A stretch of 45,520 bases of DNA from Acidobacteriota bacterium (lineage in GTDB: Bacteria; Acidobacteriota; Polarisedimenticolia; JBFMGF01): contig JBFMGF010000008.1 of NCBI GenBank assembly GCA_040752675.1, positions 1-45,520 on the forward strand, given 5' to 3'. A program made the position numbers and the translations under genes. Numbering within the stretch: the first letter of the stretch is position 1; each line of letters starts with the position of its first letter. The notes under the pieces are model-generated. The model searched no databases. It was not told where the DNA came from and worked only from the letters and a program-made list of their open reading frames with translations. Positions 8,840-16,319 of the stretch are shown here, one piece after another.

Positions 8840-9906
8840 TTTTCTCCTGCCTTTCTTAATGCAAGTCCTACGGCAACACAAGCGGATGATGCCATCTTGT
8901 TGAGCAGTTCAGGAGGGAAATCCCTGGTATTGGCTATTATCTTCCTGAAAGGGTTGAGGATCTCCACGGAGACCCCGAACCGGTCCGTGAAGGCCTGCCT
9001 GAAATTGTAGATCTGCGAGGCGCCACCTGTCACCACGATCTTGCTGATGGCTTCATCGATGGCCGTTGTTGCTTTAAAGAAATCGACCGTCTTCTGAATT
9101 TCACTGATAACGTCGGATGTCACGGAAGAGATTATGGGGAAGACGCTCTCGAATGAGACCTTTTCAAGGTCCTCGCCGCATTTTAATTTTTCGGCCTGTT
9201 CCGCCGTCAGGTTCAGCTCTTTCTGGATGGCATCGGTATACTGATTGCCACCGATGGATATGTCTCTCCAGAATACAGAGTTGGCTCCTTTCATTATGAC
9301 GATTGTCGTCACGCTGGCGCCCATATCGATAAGAGCGATGTTATCCTGGGGTTCGACATCGTAATTGGCCTCATAGGCGTTCTGAAGGGCAAAGGCATCC
9401 ACATCGACGACGAGGGGATTCAGACCTGCCTGACTGAGGACGCTCACGTAATCGTTGATCCTCTCCTTCTTGACGGCGGCAAGGAGGACATCCATGTTCC
9501 CCTCGCCGGACAGACTGACACCTTCCAAGATCTGGTAATCGATGTTGACATCCTCGATATCAAAAGGAATGTACTGTTCGGCCTCCCACCGGATTGACTC
9601 CGCTAGTTCTTCCTTGCTCATCACGGGAAGGGAGATCCTCTTGATGATGACGGAATGACCGGAGAGAGCGGTAGCCAAATTCTTGTTCTTTATGCCGCTC
9701 TTCTCATAGGCTCGATGGATGGCATCAATGACGAGCCCCGAGTCCATGATGGACCCGTCAACTATAGCCTCTGAAGAGAGGGGTTCCAGGGCAAGTCCGA
9801 GAAGCTGATACCCTTTCGCCCTTCCCAAGTCTTTGACCTCCACGATCTTTATAGAGTTGTCACCTATGTCCAGCCCGACCAGGTTCTTTGCTTTTCCGAA
9901 TATCAT
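8836..9906 (-). CDS. pilM: type IV pilus assembly ATPase-fold protein PilM
   Basis: A 356-residue cytoplasmic actin-like protein, first in the pilus operon. It has the phosphate-1 motif LVGLDIGDNSIKIVEV at the N terminus, the PilM signature SIRWEAEQYIPFDIEDV (about 104-120), a phosphate-2 element ALIDMGASVTTIVI and an adenosine-loop-like VVTGGASQI. In relatives it binds the PilN N-terminal peptide and ATP and forms the cytoplasmic collar of the pilus machine. A good promoter lies about 60 bp upstream of the ATG, with an AAAGGTGA ribosome site. The pilin and the motor genes (pilB, pilT, pilC) are not in the window. Confidence 0.95.
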   Translation of the reverse strand: MIFGKAKNLVGLDIGDNSIKIVEVKDLGRAKGYQLLGLALEPLSSEAIVDGSIMDSGLVIDAIHRAYEKSGIKNKNLATALSGHSVIIKRISLPVMSKEELAESIRWEAEQYIPFDIEDVNIDYQILEGVSLSGEGNMDVLLAAVKKERINDYVSVLSQAGLNPLVVDVDAFALQNAYEANYDVEPQDNIALIDMGASVTTIVIMKGANSVFWRDISIGGNQYTDAIQKELNLTAEQAEKLKCGEDLEKVSFESVFPIISSVTSDVISEIQKTVDFFKATTAIDEAISKIVVTGGASQIYNFRQAFTDRFGVSVEILNPFRKIIANTRDFPPELLNKMASSACVAVGLALRKAGEK

Positions 9907-9952
9907 TTTTTCACCTTTGAAGTTAATTTTAACTTGCAGTTACGCCAAAAGC

Positions 9953-9969
9953 TTAAAGCAGTGCTTTAA
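9953..9969. promoter_or_regulatory. dyad at the start of the pilM transcript
   Basis: TTAAAGCA-g-TGCTTTAA is a perfect eight-base inverted repeat with a one-base centre. Its right end touches the -10 hexamer of the pilM promoter, so a bound protein would cover the transcription start. A second, weaker dyad (AAGTTAA / TTAACTT, 9920-9935) follows in the leader next to the ribosome site. Which protein binds is unknown. Confidence 0.4.
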
Positions 9970-9997
9970 CATAACACAAAGAAAATTTGGGTGTCAA
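9969..9997 (-). promoter_or_regulatory. sigma70-type promoter of pilMNOPQ
   Basis: On the minus strand TTGACA (9992-9997) and TTATGT (9969-9974) are separated by 17 bases. The -35 box is preceded by A/T-rich ATATTC. The predicted start is near 9962, so the leader is about 55 bases. Confidence 0.6.
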
Positions 9998-10024
9998 GAA
10001 TATTTTTTTCACTGCGGAGCGGTC

Positions 10025-10101
10025 GGTGTACCCGGATATCTTTTTTACTGATGTACACCCCAATAGATTCTAATAAAAGGTAAATCATTTTACCTCTTAT
10101 T
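10025..10101. other. inverted repeats in the pilM-rpmB intergenic region
   Basis: The 329-base gap 9907-10235 contains no gene. Besides the two promoters it holds two dyads: GGTGTAC (10025-10031) facing GTACACC (10053-10059), and an imperfect hairpin AATAA-A-AGGTAAA / TTTACCT-C-TTATT (10072-10101) with a four-base loop. Neither has a following T-run, and no gene ends here, so they are not ordinary terminators. They could be operators or part of a small RNA. Confidence 0.4.
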
Positions 10102-10171
10102 GGCAAAGTATATATCTTTAAATGATAAATTCAAGAATTTATTCCAAAAATTTTAAATTTGAGTGGCGCTA

Positions 10172-10199
10172 TTGACAGCCTTCAATCAATCTTATAAAT
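10172..10199 (+). promoter_or_regulatory. sigma70-type promoter of rpmB
   Basis: TTGACA (10172-10177) and TATAAA (10194-10199) are 16 bases apart in an A/T-rich background. The start would fall near 10206, leaving a short leader that contains the AGAGAGG ribosome site before the GTG codon. Confidence 0.6.
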
Positions 10200-10235
10200 T
10201 TTAAGGTTTAAAAATTACTGATAAGAGAGGATGTT

Positions 10236-10430
10236 GTGTCAAGAGTCTGCGAGATATGCGGGAAAAAGCCCCAGTTCGGTCATAGTATCAGCCACGCCCA
10301 CAATGTGACTCGGAAGATCTGGCATCCCAATCTGAAGAGCGTCAGGATCATCGAGAACGGAACGGTCAGGAGAGCAAAGATCTGCACGAGATGCCTGAGA
10401 TCCGGGAGAGTGGTCAAGGCTATATCCTAG
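10236..10430 (+). CDS. rpmB: 50S ribosomal protein L28
   Basis: A 64-residue basic ribosomal protein. The N-terminal CEICGKKPQFGHSISHAHN and the C-terminal ICTRCLRSGRV are characteristic, and the four cysteines in two CxxC pairs mark the zinc-binding (C+) form of L28. The start is GTG: GAGAGG lies five bases upstream, and the ATG at 10231 is out of frame. It is a single-gene unit with its own promoter, and its stop codon shares the four bases CTAG with the stop of the convergent ridA. Confidence 0.96.
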   Translation: MSRVCEICGKKPQFGHSISHAHNVTRKIWHPNLKSVRIIENGTVRRAKICTRCLRSGRVVKAIS

Positions 10431-10810
10431 CCGGCGATTATGGCAATGGCATCGATTTCTACTTTCGATCCCTTCGGAAGGGAGGCTACACCCACCGTCG
10501 ATCGCGCCGGAGGATTCACTCCAAAGAACTTTGAATAGACTGCATTCATTCCTTCAAAGTCGTTCAAATCGGTAAGAAAAACCGTTGTTCGGACGACGTC
10601 GAGCAAAGTGGCAGCCGAGTCCTCGAGAAGGGCAGTTAGATTTCTTATTACAAGCTCCGTTTGCTCTTCGATTGTGCCGCTCGCCATCTGACCGGTGGTC
10701 GGGTCAAGAGGGATCTGCCCGGATATGAATATCATGTTCCCCACTTTAACTGCCGGAGAGTAAGGGCCAATGGCCCTCGGCCCCTTTGACGAATGGATTA
10801 TTTTCTTCAT
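10427..10810 (-). CDS. ridA: RidA/YjgF family reactive-intermediate deaminase
   Basis: A 127-residue trimeric cytoplasmic protein of the RidA family, which hydrolyses 2-aminoacrylate and other enamine/imine by-products of PLP enzymes. Diagnostic parts are the N-terminal KGPRAIGPYSPAVKVGN, FISGQIPLDPTTG, the catalytic arginine context NPPARSTVGVASLPKGSKVEIDAIA. I start it at 10810 because GAGGAGGG lies four bases before this ATG; an upstream in-frame codon would place the start inside rel. It follows rel by 13 bp, as last gene of the yajC-secDF-rel transcript. Confidence 0.93.
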   Translation of the reverse strand: MKKIIHSSKGPRAIGPYSPAVKVGNMIFISGQIPLDPTTGQMASGTIEEQTELVIRNLTALLEDSAATLLDVVRTTVFLTDLNDFEGMNAVYSKFFGVNPPARSTVGVASLPKGSKVEIDAIAIIAG

Positions 10811-10823
10811 AAACCCTCCTCTT

Positions 10824-12977
10824 TTAGATTCGCTCGACATTATGGACACCTTTCACTCCCTCGATCCTCTTCATGATCCTGCTCAGATGCTCCATGTCAT
10901 GGATATCCAAGACGAGGTTGATCTCTCCCCTCTTTTCCTCTAGGCTTTTCGCTCCCAGATCCCTTATGTTGGTTCTCTCATCCGAGATGGCCGAAACTAT
11001 CTTAGCCAGTATCCCCTGCCGGTCATCCATCTGGATGCGGAGTCTCACCTCATAGATCGTTTCCTCCCTCCTTTCCCATTCGACCGCTATCCTTCTCTCT
11101 GAATCGTAGAGCAGTTTCTCCACATTATGACAGGAGACGGAATGAACGGAAACCCCTTTCCCTCGCGTGATGTATCCTACGATTTCTTCTCCCATGATGG
11201 GATTGCAGCATTTCGCCAGATAGACCATGACGTCTCCCATCCCCTTCACCTTAACTCTCTTATCACCCAAGCCCAGGACCTTCTTGACGACCTTCGAGAT
11301 GGCAAATTCTCTTCCTTCCCTCTCCTTCAGCTTCTCGGGGGGAACGAGCCGCGAGACGAGATGATGGGCTGTAACCTTCCCGAGCCCAACGGCGACAAAG
11401 AAATCGTCAAGGGATCTGAAGCCCAAGAATTCGAGCGCTTTTTCCAGGTTTTCATCTTCGCCGGATAGCTTTTTCAGGTCCATCCTGTACTTTTTGAATT
11501 CCTTCTCGCAGATCTCCCGTCCCAGGGTGATACTCTTGTTCCTCTCGCTCGCGATGAGATAGCTTCTGATCTTGTTCTTGGCTCGCGACGTCGTGGCGAT
11601 GTTCAGCCAGTCGCGGCTCGGTCGATGCCCAGCAGACGTAATGATCTCGACGCGATCTCCACTCTGGAGTAAGGTCCTCAACGGGACGAGCTTTCCGTTG
11701 ATTCTCGCACCTACGCATTGATGGCCAACATCTGTATGAATGGCATAGGCAAAATCTATAGGCGTCGCCCCTTTCGGAAAAGAAAGAATTTTCCCTTTGG
11801 GCGTGAAAGCATAGACCTCATCCGGATAGAGATCGACCTTAACGACCTTCAGAAACTCCCTGGGGTCCTTGACCTCCTGCTGCCATTCCATGAGCTGCCT
11901 CAACCACTGGACGTTGGTCAGGTCCCTCTCTCTGAGCTTTGCCTTTTCCTTGTACCTCCAGTGAGCGGCAACTCCTTCCTCCGCTATCCTGTGCATATCT
12001 TCAGTTCGGATCTGTACCTCGAAAGTCTCCCCATTTTGTGTGATCACCGAAGTGTGAAGGGATTGATACATGTTGGGTTTGGGCATGGCAATGAAGTCCT
12101 TGAATCTTCCCGGGACAGGCTTCCAGATGCTGTGCATGATCCCAAGGATGGCATAGCAGTCTCTGACCGTCCTGGTGATGATACGAAAGGCTACAAGATC
12201 ATAGATTTGATCGAACGTGATCTGCTGATCCTTCATCTTTCTATGGATGCTGTATGGGCTCTTGATCCTGCCATGGATCTCAACCGGGATGTTCTGCTCG
12301 CTAAAGGTCTGTCTCAGGGTTCTGCTGATCTCTTCGATAAAAAGGCTGCTGATCCTCTTGCTGTTCTCGATATTCCTGATCAATTCCTCGTATGCCGCTG
12401 TGTCCTGATGTTTCAGGGCCAGCTCCTCGAGCTCATCTTTAATCTTTCCAATCCCCAGCCTGTGGGCGATGGGAGCGTAGATCTCAAATGTCTCCCTGGA
12501 GATTCTCTCCCTCCTCTCAGGAGCAAGATATTGAAGCGTTCGCATGTTGTGGAGCCGATCGGCAAGCTTGACCAGGATTACCCGGAGATCGTCGACCATG
12601 GCAAGGATCATCTTTCTGAGATTCTCCGCTTCCATCTCCTCCTTCGTCCGGTATTTTTCAATTTCTCCGATTTTCGTCACTCCATTCACGATGTGAGCGA
12701 TATCCTTCCCGAAAGCATCGTGCAGCGCTTTGAGTGTCATATTCGTATCCTCAAGGATGTCGTGGAGCAATCCGGAGGCGACGCAGGAGATATCCAGTTT
12801 CAGGTCAGCAAGGATGTATGCAACTTCCAGCGGATGCGTAAGATACGGCTCGCCCGAGAGCCGCACCTGACCACGGTGTTCTTTTGCCGAAAAGATGTAA
12901 GCTTTCCTCAGGAAGGAGATATCGGCTTCTGGATCATAACCTTCGACTTTCTCGACGATATCCTCGAATCGAATCAT
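10824..12977 (-). CDS. rel: bifunctional (p)ppGpp synthetase/hydrolase, Rel/SpoT type
   Basis: A 717-residue long RSH protein controlling the stringent-response alarmone. The N-terminal HD hydrolase domain is intact, with HD at residues 72-73 in LHDILED and LADRLHNMRTL (about 138-148). The synthetase domain follows (about 235-345), with GRIKSPYSIHRKMKD and RFKD at 291-294; the RxKD form marks bifunctional enzymes, unlike the ExDD of RelA. Next come a TGS domain (about 386-445), a helical/zinc-finger region with CCNPIMGEEIVGYITRGKG, and a C-terminal ACT domain (about 645-717). It lies 58 bp downstream of secF, a linkage seen in other bacteria. Confidence 0.95.
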   Translation of the reverse strand: MIRFEDIVEKVEGYDPEADISFLRKAYIFSAKEHRGQVRLSGEPYLTHPLEVAYILADLKLDISCVASGLLHDILEDTNMTLKALHDAFGKDIAHIVNGVTKIGEIEKYRTKEEMEAENLRKMILAMVDDLRVILVKLADRLHNMRTLQYLAPERRERISRETFEIYAPIAHRLGIGKIKDELEELALKHQDTAAYEELIRNIENSKRISSLFIEEISRTLRQTFSEQNIPVEIHGRIKSPYSIHRKMKDQQITFDQIYDLVAFRIITRTVRDCYAILGIMHSIWKPVPGRFKDFIAMPKPNMYQSLHTSVITQNGETFEVQIRTEDMHRIAEEGVAAHWRYKEKAKLRERDLTNVQWLRQLMEWQQEVKDPREFLKVVKVDLYPDEVYAFTPKGKILSFPKGATPIDFAYAIHTDVGHQCVGARINGKLVPLRTLLQSGDRVEIITSAGHRPSRDWLNIATTSRAKNKIRSYLIASERNKSITLGREICEKEFKKYRMDLKKLSGEDENLEKALEFLGFRSLDDFFVAVGLGKVTAHHLVSRLVPPEKLKEREGREFAISKVVKKVLGLGDKRVKVKGMGDVMVYLAKCCNPIMGEEIVGYITRGKGVSVHSVSCHNVEKLLYDSERRIAVEWERREETIYEVRLRIQMDDRQGILAKIVSAISDERTNIRDLGAKSLEEKRGEINLVLDIHDMEHLSRIMKRIEGVKGVHNVERI

Positions 12978-13035
12978 AAGAGAAGATCAAAAAGTTATGA
13001 AGATTATATGAAACCGATATGGAAAAGACAAAGGG

Positions 13036-14166
13036 TTATTTCTTTCCCAGAAAGATCTCTTTCCAGACGATGAGGATCGGGCTGGCGATATATATGGAAG
13101 AATAGGTTCCCACGACGATGCCCACGAAGAGAACGAAGGCAAAGGGATTGATGACCTCGCCGCCAAGAAAGAAGAGGGCAATGACAACCACCCAGGTAAG
13201 CATTGATGTGATGACTGTCCGGCTCAGCGTCTGATTGATGCTCAGATTGATGAGCGCTTCGAAATCCATCCCAACCTTGAGCCGCATGTTCTCGCGGATG
13301 CGGTCGAAGACGACGATCGTGTCGTTGACGGAATATCCCACCAGAGTCAGGAAGGATGCAACGACCGGAAGATTGAACTCTTTCCCGAAGATGGAGAACA
13401 GGCCCAGCGTGATGAGGACGTCATGGAAGAGGGCGATGATAGCTGCGAGACCCCACTGGAACTGAAACCTGATCCATATATAGATGAGCATGCCAACCAG
13501 GGATCCCGCAATGGCTAGAAGCGCTTTGTTTCTAAGCTCAGGAGCCACGACAGGACCGATGAATTCTATGCGCCTCACTGAGAAATCTCCAAAGAAGGAT
13601 CTCTCCTTCAGGAACAGGGCAATTTCCGGAGTCATTTCGGGAAGATTCTGCATCTCGGCGGAATCCTTTATGATCCCGGCATGATCGTCCCTGTACTTCA
13701 GGATCGCTTCTGCCAGATCCGATGCCCGATCCTCTCCTATTCCTGGAAAAGCGGAGAGTACAGCCTTGATCATGCTGGCATCGGCTATGTTCAAGTCTAT
13801 GAGCCCATCCTTGACTTTCTGCATCTGAGACTCGTCTCTCAGGGAGTTCAGGATCGTCTCCGCCGATTCTCCCTTCTCCGCAATGAGAGGCATTCGAATC
13901 ATTATCTCGTTTTCCTGGTCTTTAATCTGCTGGATCTGGGCTTTCCCCAATCCTTCTCTGCCGAGCTTATCCCTTATCTCCTGAACGGATCTTTCCTGGA
14001 TGAATCTGATCCTGACTTCCGTTCCTCCACTGAATTCGATCCCCATGTTAACTCCCTTAAGAAAAAGAGAAACGACTCCGATCACGATCATGACAACGGA
14101 GATGGAGATCCAGATGTATTTCCTGCCCATGAAGTCGATCTTAGTATCCTTGAAAAATTGCATCAT
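13036..14166 (-). CDS. secF: protein translocase subunit SecF with an extra domain
   Basis: A 376-residue membrane protein, 60-80 residues longer than ordinary SecF. The first membrane helix (about 18-36) is followed by the FSGGTEVRI motif (45-53), the periplasmic P1 sheet, and a C-terminal five-helix block with RFQFQWGLAAIIALFHD and VGYSVNDTIVVFDRIREN. With SecD it uses the proton gradient to pull proteins across the membrane. Residues about 121-195 are an insert absent from typical SecF, and it resembles ComEA/GspK-type helix-hairpin-helix units: DLNIAD, then PGIGEDRASDLAEAI, KYRDD and a second short repeat around NLPEMT. Two ATGs are adjacent at the start; either is possible behind AGAGGG. 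Confidence 0.93.
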   Translation of the reverse strand: MMQFFKDTKIDFMGRKYIWISISVVMIVIGVVSLFLKGVNMGIEFSGGTEVRIRFIQERSVQEIRDKLGREGLGKAQIQQIKDQENEIMIRMPLIAEKGESAETILNSLRDESQMQKVKDGLIDLNIADASMIKAVLSAFPGIGEDRASDLAEAILKYRDDHAGIIKDSAEMQNLPEMTPEIALFLKERSFFGDFSVRRIEFIGPVVAPELRNKALLAIAGSLVGMLIYIWIRFQFQWGLAAIIALFHDVLITLGLFSIFGKEFNLPVVASFLTLVGYSVNDTIVVFDRIRENMRLKVGMDFEALINLSINQTLSRTVITSMLTWVVVIALFFLGGEVINPFAFVLFVGIVVGTYSSIYIASPILIVWKEIFLGKK

Positions 14167-14179
14167 TCCCTCTCTATAT

Positions 14180-15763
14180 CTATATGCTCAACTTTTTGAT
14201 CTGCATGCCGCTCAGAACATGGTCGAAGATTGTCTTCGATACGAAGACGGCTGTGAACATGCTGATGACGATTCCTATGCTAAGGGTCACCGCGAAGCCT
14301 CTCACTGGTCCGGTTCCGTACTGGAAGAGGAAAAGTGCCGCAATCAGGGTTGTTACATTTGTGTCAATGATGGTGATCAGTGCTCGCGAGAACCCGGCAT
14401 CCACAGCAGATTTTACAGTCTTCCCGACGCGCAACTCTTCCCTGATCCTCTCGAAGATCAGGACATTCGCATCTACTGCCATACCTATAGTCAGGATCAA
14501 GCCAGCGATCCCGGGCAGCGTGAGCGTCGCCTTGAAGTAAGCCATGGCTCCGAGGAGGATGAGGACGTTCAGGAGGAGAGCTGCGATAGCGTTAATACCG
14601 GATAGTCGGTAGTAGAAGGTTATGAAGATGATGATTGCTGCGAATCCTATTAGACCTGCCCTGATCCCTCGCTTTATGGAATCAACTCCAAGTGAGGGAC
14701 CGACAGTCCTCTGTTCCAGAATTTCCATCCCTGCCGGAAGGGCGCCCGACCTGAGCTTCAGGGCAAGGTCTTCAGCCTCATGAATACTGAATCCTCCTTC
14801 GATGATTCCAGAATCGGAGATGACCGCCTGGATGACCGGAGCCGATACGATCTTCCTGTCGAGCAGGATGGCCATTCTCTTATGCAGATATTCCCTTGTC
14901 GCCTGCTCGAATCGTTTGCCAGCATCGGTCGTCAGGAAGAAGTCGACGGCAGGTTCCCCCCAGCGATTCTGCCCCCTTCGCGCAGTCTTCAGGTCGCTCC
15001 CCGCAATGGTCGATACTTTCTTGAGCGGCCAGTAGAGCGTTACCCTCCGTCCATCACTGGTAATGACGTCCTGGGTGTAGATTTCCGTATCGCCAGGGAT
15101 ACTTCCGCCGAACCACTGGAGGAGGATCTCCTTGCTATCCGGAGGATTGAATTCGGTCATTCCTGGCGGGTAAGTGACCGCCTTCCATTCGAGAAGCGCC
15201 TGGGATTGGATCAGGCTAATGACCCTCTCAGGATTTTCCACTCCAGGTAGCTGGATTAGAATCCTGTCTCCTCCGGCTACTCCCTCCCTCTGGATGGTTG
15301 GATCCGTCACCCCGAACTGGTCCACTCTGTTTCTTATAGTCTCAAGTGATTGCCGGCAAGCGAGGTCCTCTATATAGTTTGCAGTAGCTTGAGGCATCGT
15401 CAGAGTCCACACGCCGCCCCCTCTGTTGCTGAAATCCCAGCCAGAGTACTGGTTTTCAAGGAGCTTATCCACCTGATCGTACTGGGTCGCCTCAATCCCT
15501 TCTATCTTTACCGTTCGCTCATCTTCTCTTCCTATAGTTTTATAGATTATTCCGGCATCCTTGAAATGCTGCTCCAACCTCTGCGCGACGAGATTGACCT
15601 CTGCCCGGATGGCATCTGCCGTCTTGACCCTCATCACAAGATGCATCCCACCTTTCAGATCGAGGCCTAGGCTGATCTTCTTCTTTGGAGGAAAAATGAG
15701 ATATATGGACAGAGCCACGACGGCGATTATGATCAGGTTCTTCCATAGATACTTTTTCTGCAT
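14180..15763 (-). CDS. secD: protein translocase subunit SecD
   Basis: A 527-residue inner-membrane protein. It has an N-terminal helix (about 10-27), the GLDLKGGMHLVM motif, a large periplasmic P1 domain including FGVTDPTIQREG and RILIQLPGV, and a C-terminal RND-like membrane block with TLPGIAGLILTIGMAVDANVLIFERIREE. The start at 15763 (ATG) is preferred over a TTG six bases upstream because AAAGGA then stands at a normal distance. It lies 13 bp upstream of secF and 12 bp downstream of yajC, the standard SecDF-YajC order. Confidence 0.95.
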   Translation of the reverse strand: MQKKYLWKNLIIIAVVALSIYLIFPPKKKISLGLDLKGGMHLVMRVKTADAIRAEVNLVAQRLEQHFKDAGIIYKTIGREDERTVKIEGIEATQYDQVDKLLENQYSGWDFSNRGGGVWTLTMPQATANYIEDLACRQSLETIRNRVDQFGVTDPTIQREGVAGGDRILIQLPGVENPERVISLIQSQALLEWKAVTYPPGMTEFNPPDSKEILLQWFGGSIPGDTEIYTQDVITSDGRRVTLYWPLKKVSTIAGSDLKTARRGQNRWGEPAVDFFLTTDAGKRFEQATREYLHKRMAILLDRKIVSAPVIQAVISDSGIIEGGFSIHEAEDLALKLRSGALPAGMEILEQRTVGPSLGVDSIKRGIRAGLIGFAAIIIFITFYYRLSGINAIAALLLNVLILLGAMAYFKATLTLPGIAGLILTIGMAVDANVLIFERIREELRVGKTVKSAVDAGFSRALITIIDTNVTTLIAALFLFQYGTGPVRGFAVTLSIGIVISMFTAVFVSKTIFDHVLSGMQIKKLSI

Positions 15764-15775
15764 CTCCAATCCTTT

Positions 15776-16132
15776 CTAACTTTCAGTGGCTTCTTCGTGG
15801 CTTACCAGGCCCACGATGGCGTTCTTGGCAACATCGATCTTGATCTTATCGGCGATGCGAAGCTGAATGATCTGGTCCGAAATGCCGACGACCGTACCGT
15901 AGATCCCCCCGCTTGTGACCACCCTGTCGCCATTCTTCAGGTTTTTGATCATTTCCTGAAGCTTCTTCTGCTTCTTCCTTGCCGGCGCGATCAGCAGAAA
16001 ATAGAAGACGACGAATATGAGGATGATCGGGATGAGCGATATGAAGAGGTTGCCTTGTTCTCCTTGTGCTGGAGCCATGATGACCTCAGGGAACGAGCCG
16101 AACAATAATAGAGTCGAGAAATTCATAATCAA
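15776..16132 (-). CDS. yajC: preprotein translocase accessory subunit YajC
   Basis: A 118-residue protein with one membrane helix (about 30-50, LIPIILIFVVFYFLLIAPARKKQ) and a small cytoplasmic KOW-like beta domain with LKNGDRVVTSGGIYGTVVGI, which is the YajC signature. It forms the SecDF-YajC complex. A TTG start at 16132 is favoured because AGAAGGA lies seven to eight bases upstream; the ATG at 16126 would be too distant but remains possible. It is the first gene of the operon, downstream of a TTGACA promoter. Confidence 0.93.
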   Translation of the reverse strand: MIMNFSTLLLFGSFPEVIMAPAQGEQGNLFISLIPIILIFVVFYFLLIAPARKKQKKLQEMIKNLKNGDRVVTSGGIYGTVVGISDQIIQLRIADKIKIDVAKNAIVGLVSHEEATES

Positions 16133-16184
16133 TGTTCCATCCTTCTTCGCCTTTGCTGAGTGTTATTTAAATTTCAAAGTTTTT

Positions 16185-16213
16185 ATGATGTTATATTTAT
16201 AAAATATTGTCAA
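16185..16213 (-). promoter_or_regulatory. promoter of yajC-secD-secF-rel-ridA
   Basis: On the minus strand TTGACA (16208-16213) is followed after 17 bases by CATCAT (16185-16190). The -35 box is preceded by ATATTC, as in the pilM promoter. The -10 box is a four-of-six match only. Confidence 0.45.
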
Positions 16214-16235
16214 GAATATGCAGCATATTTATTTA
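16207..16235 (+). promoter_or_regulatory. promoter of pgeF, back-to-back with that of yajC
   Basis: On the plus strand TTGTCA (16207-16212) and TATTTA (16230-16235) are 17 bases apart. The -35 box occupies nearly the same bases as the minus-strand -35 of yajC. A perfect dyad AATATGC-a-GCATATT (16215-16229) fills the spacer. Confidence 0.4.
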
Positions 16236-16319
16236 AACTCCCACCTTTCTTTATAGAACCATCATGTTTTTCAAGGACCTATGGACTCTTTGCCCGATTT
16301 TTTTCATAATGTGGGATAA

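Noticed and set aside
11718-13073. 451-residue plus-strand frame opposite rel
   Set aside because: It is a shadow of the rel coding strand, with no ribosome site and no family resemblance; rel is certain.
15540-15746. Other long frames opposite or inside secD, feoB, mrdA, rng and pilQ
   Set aside because: All lie within confident genes of the opposite or same strand and show Arg/Ser/Leu-biased shadow composition.
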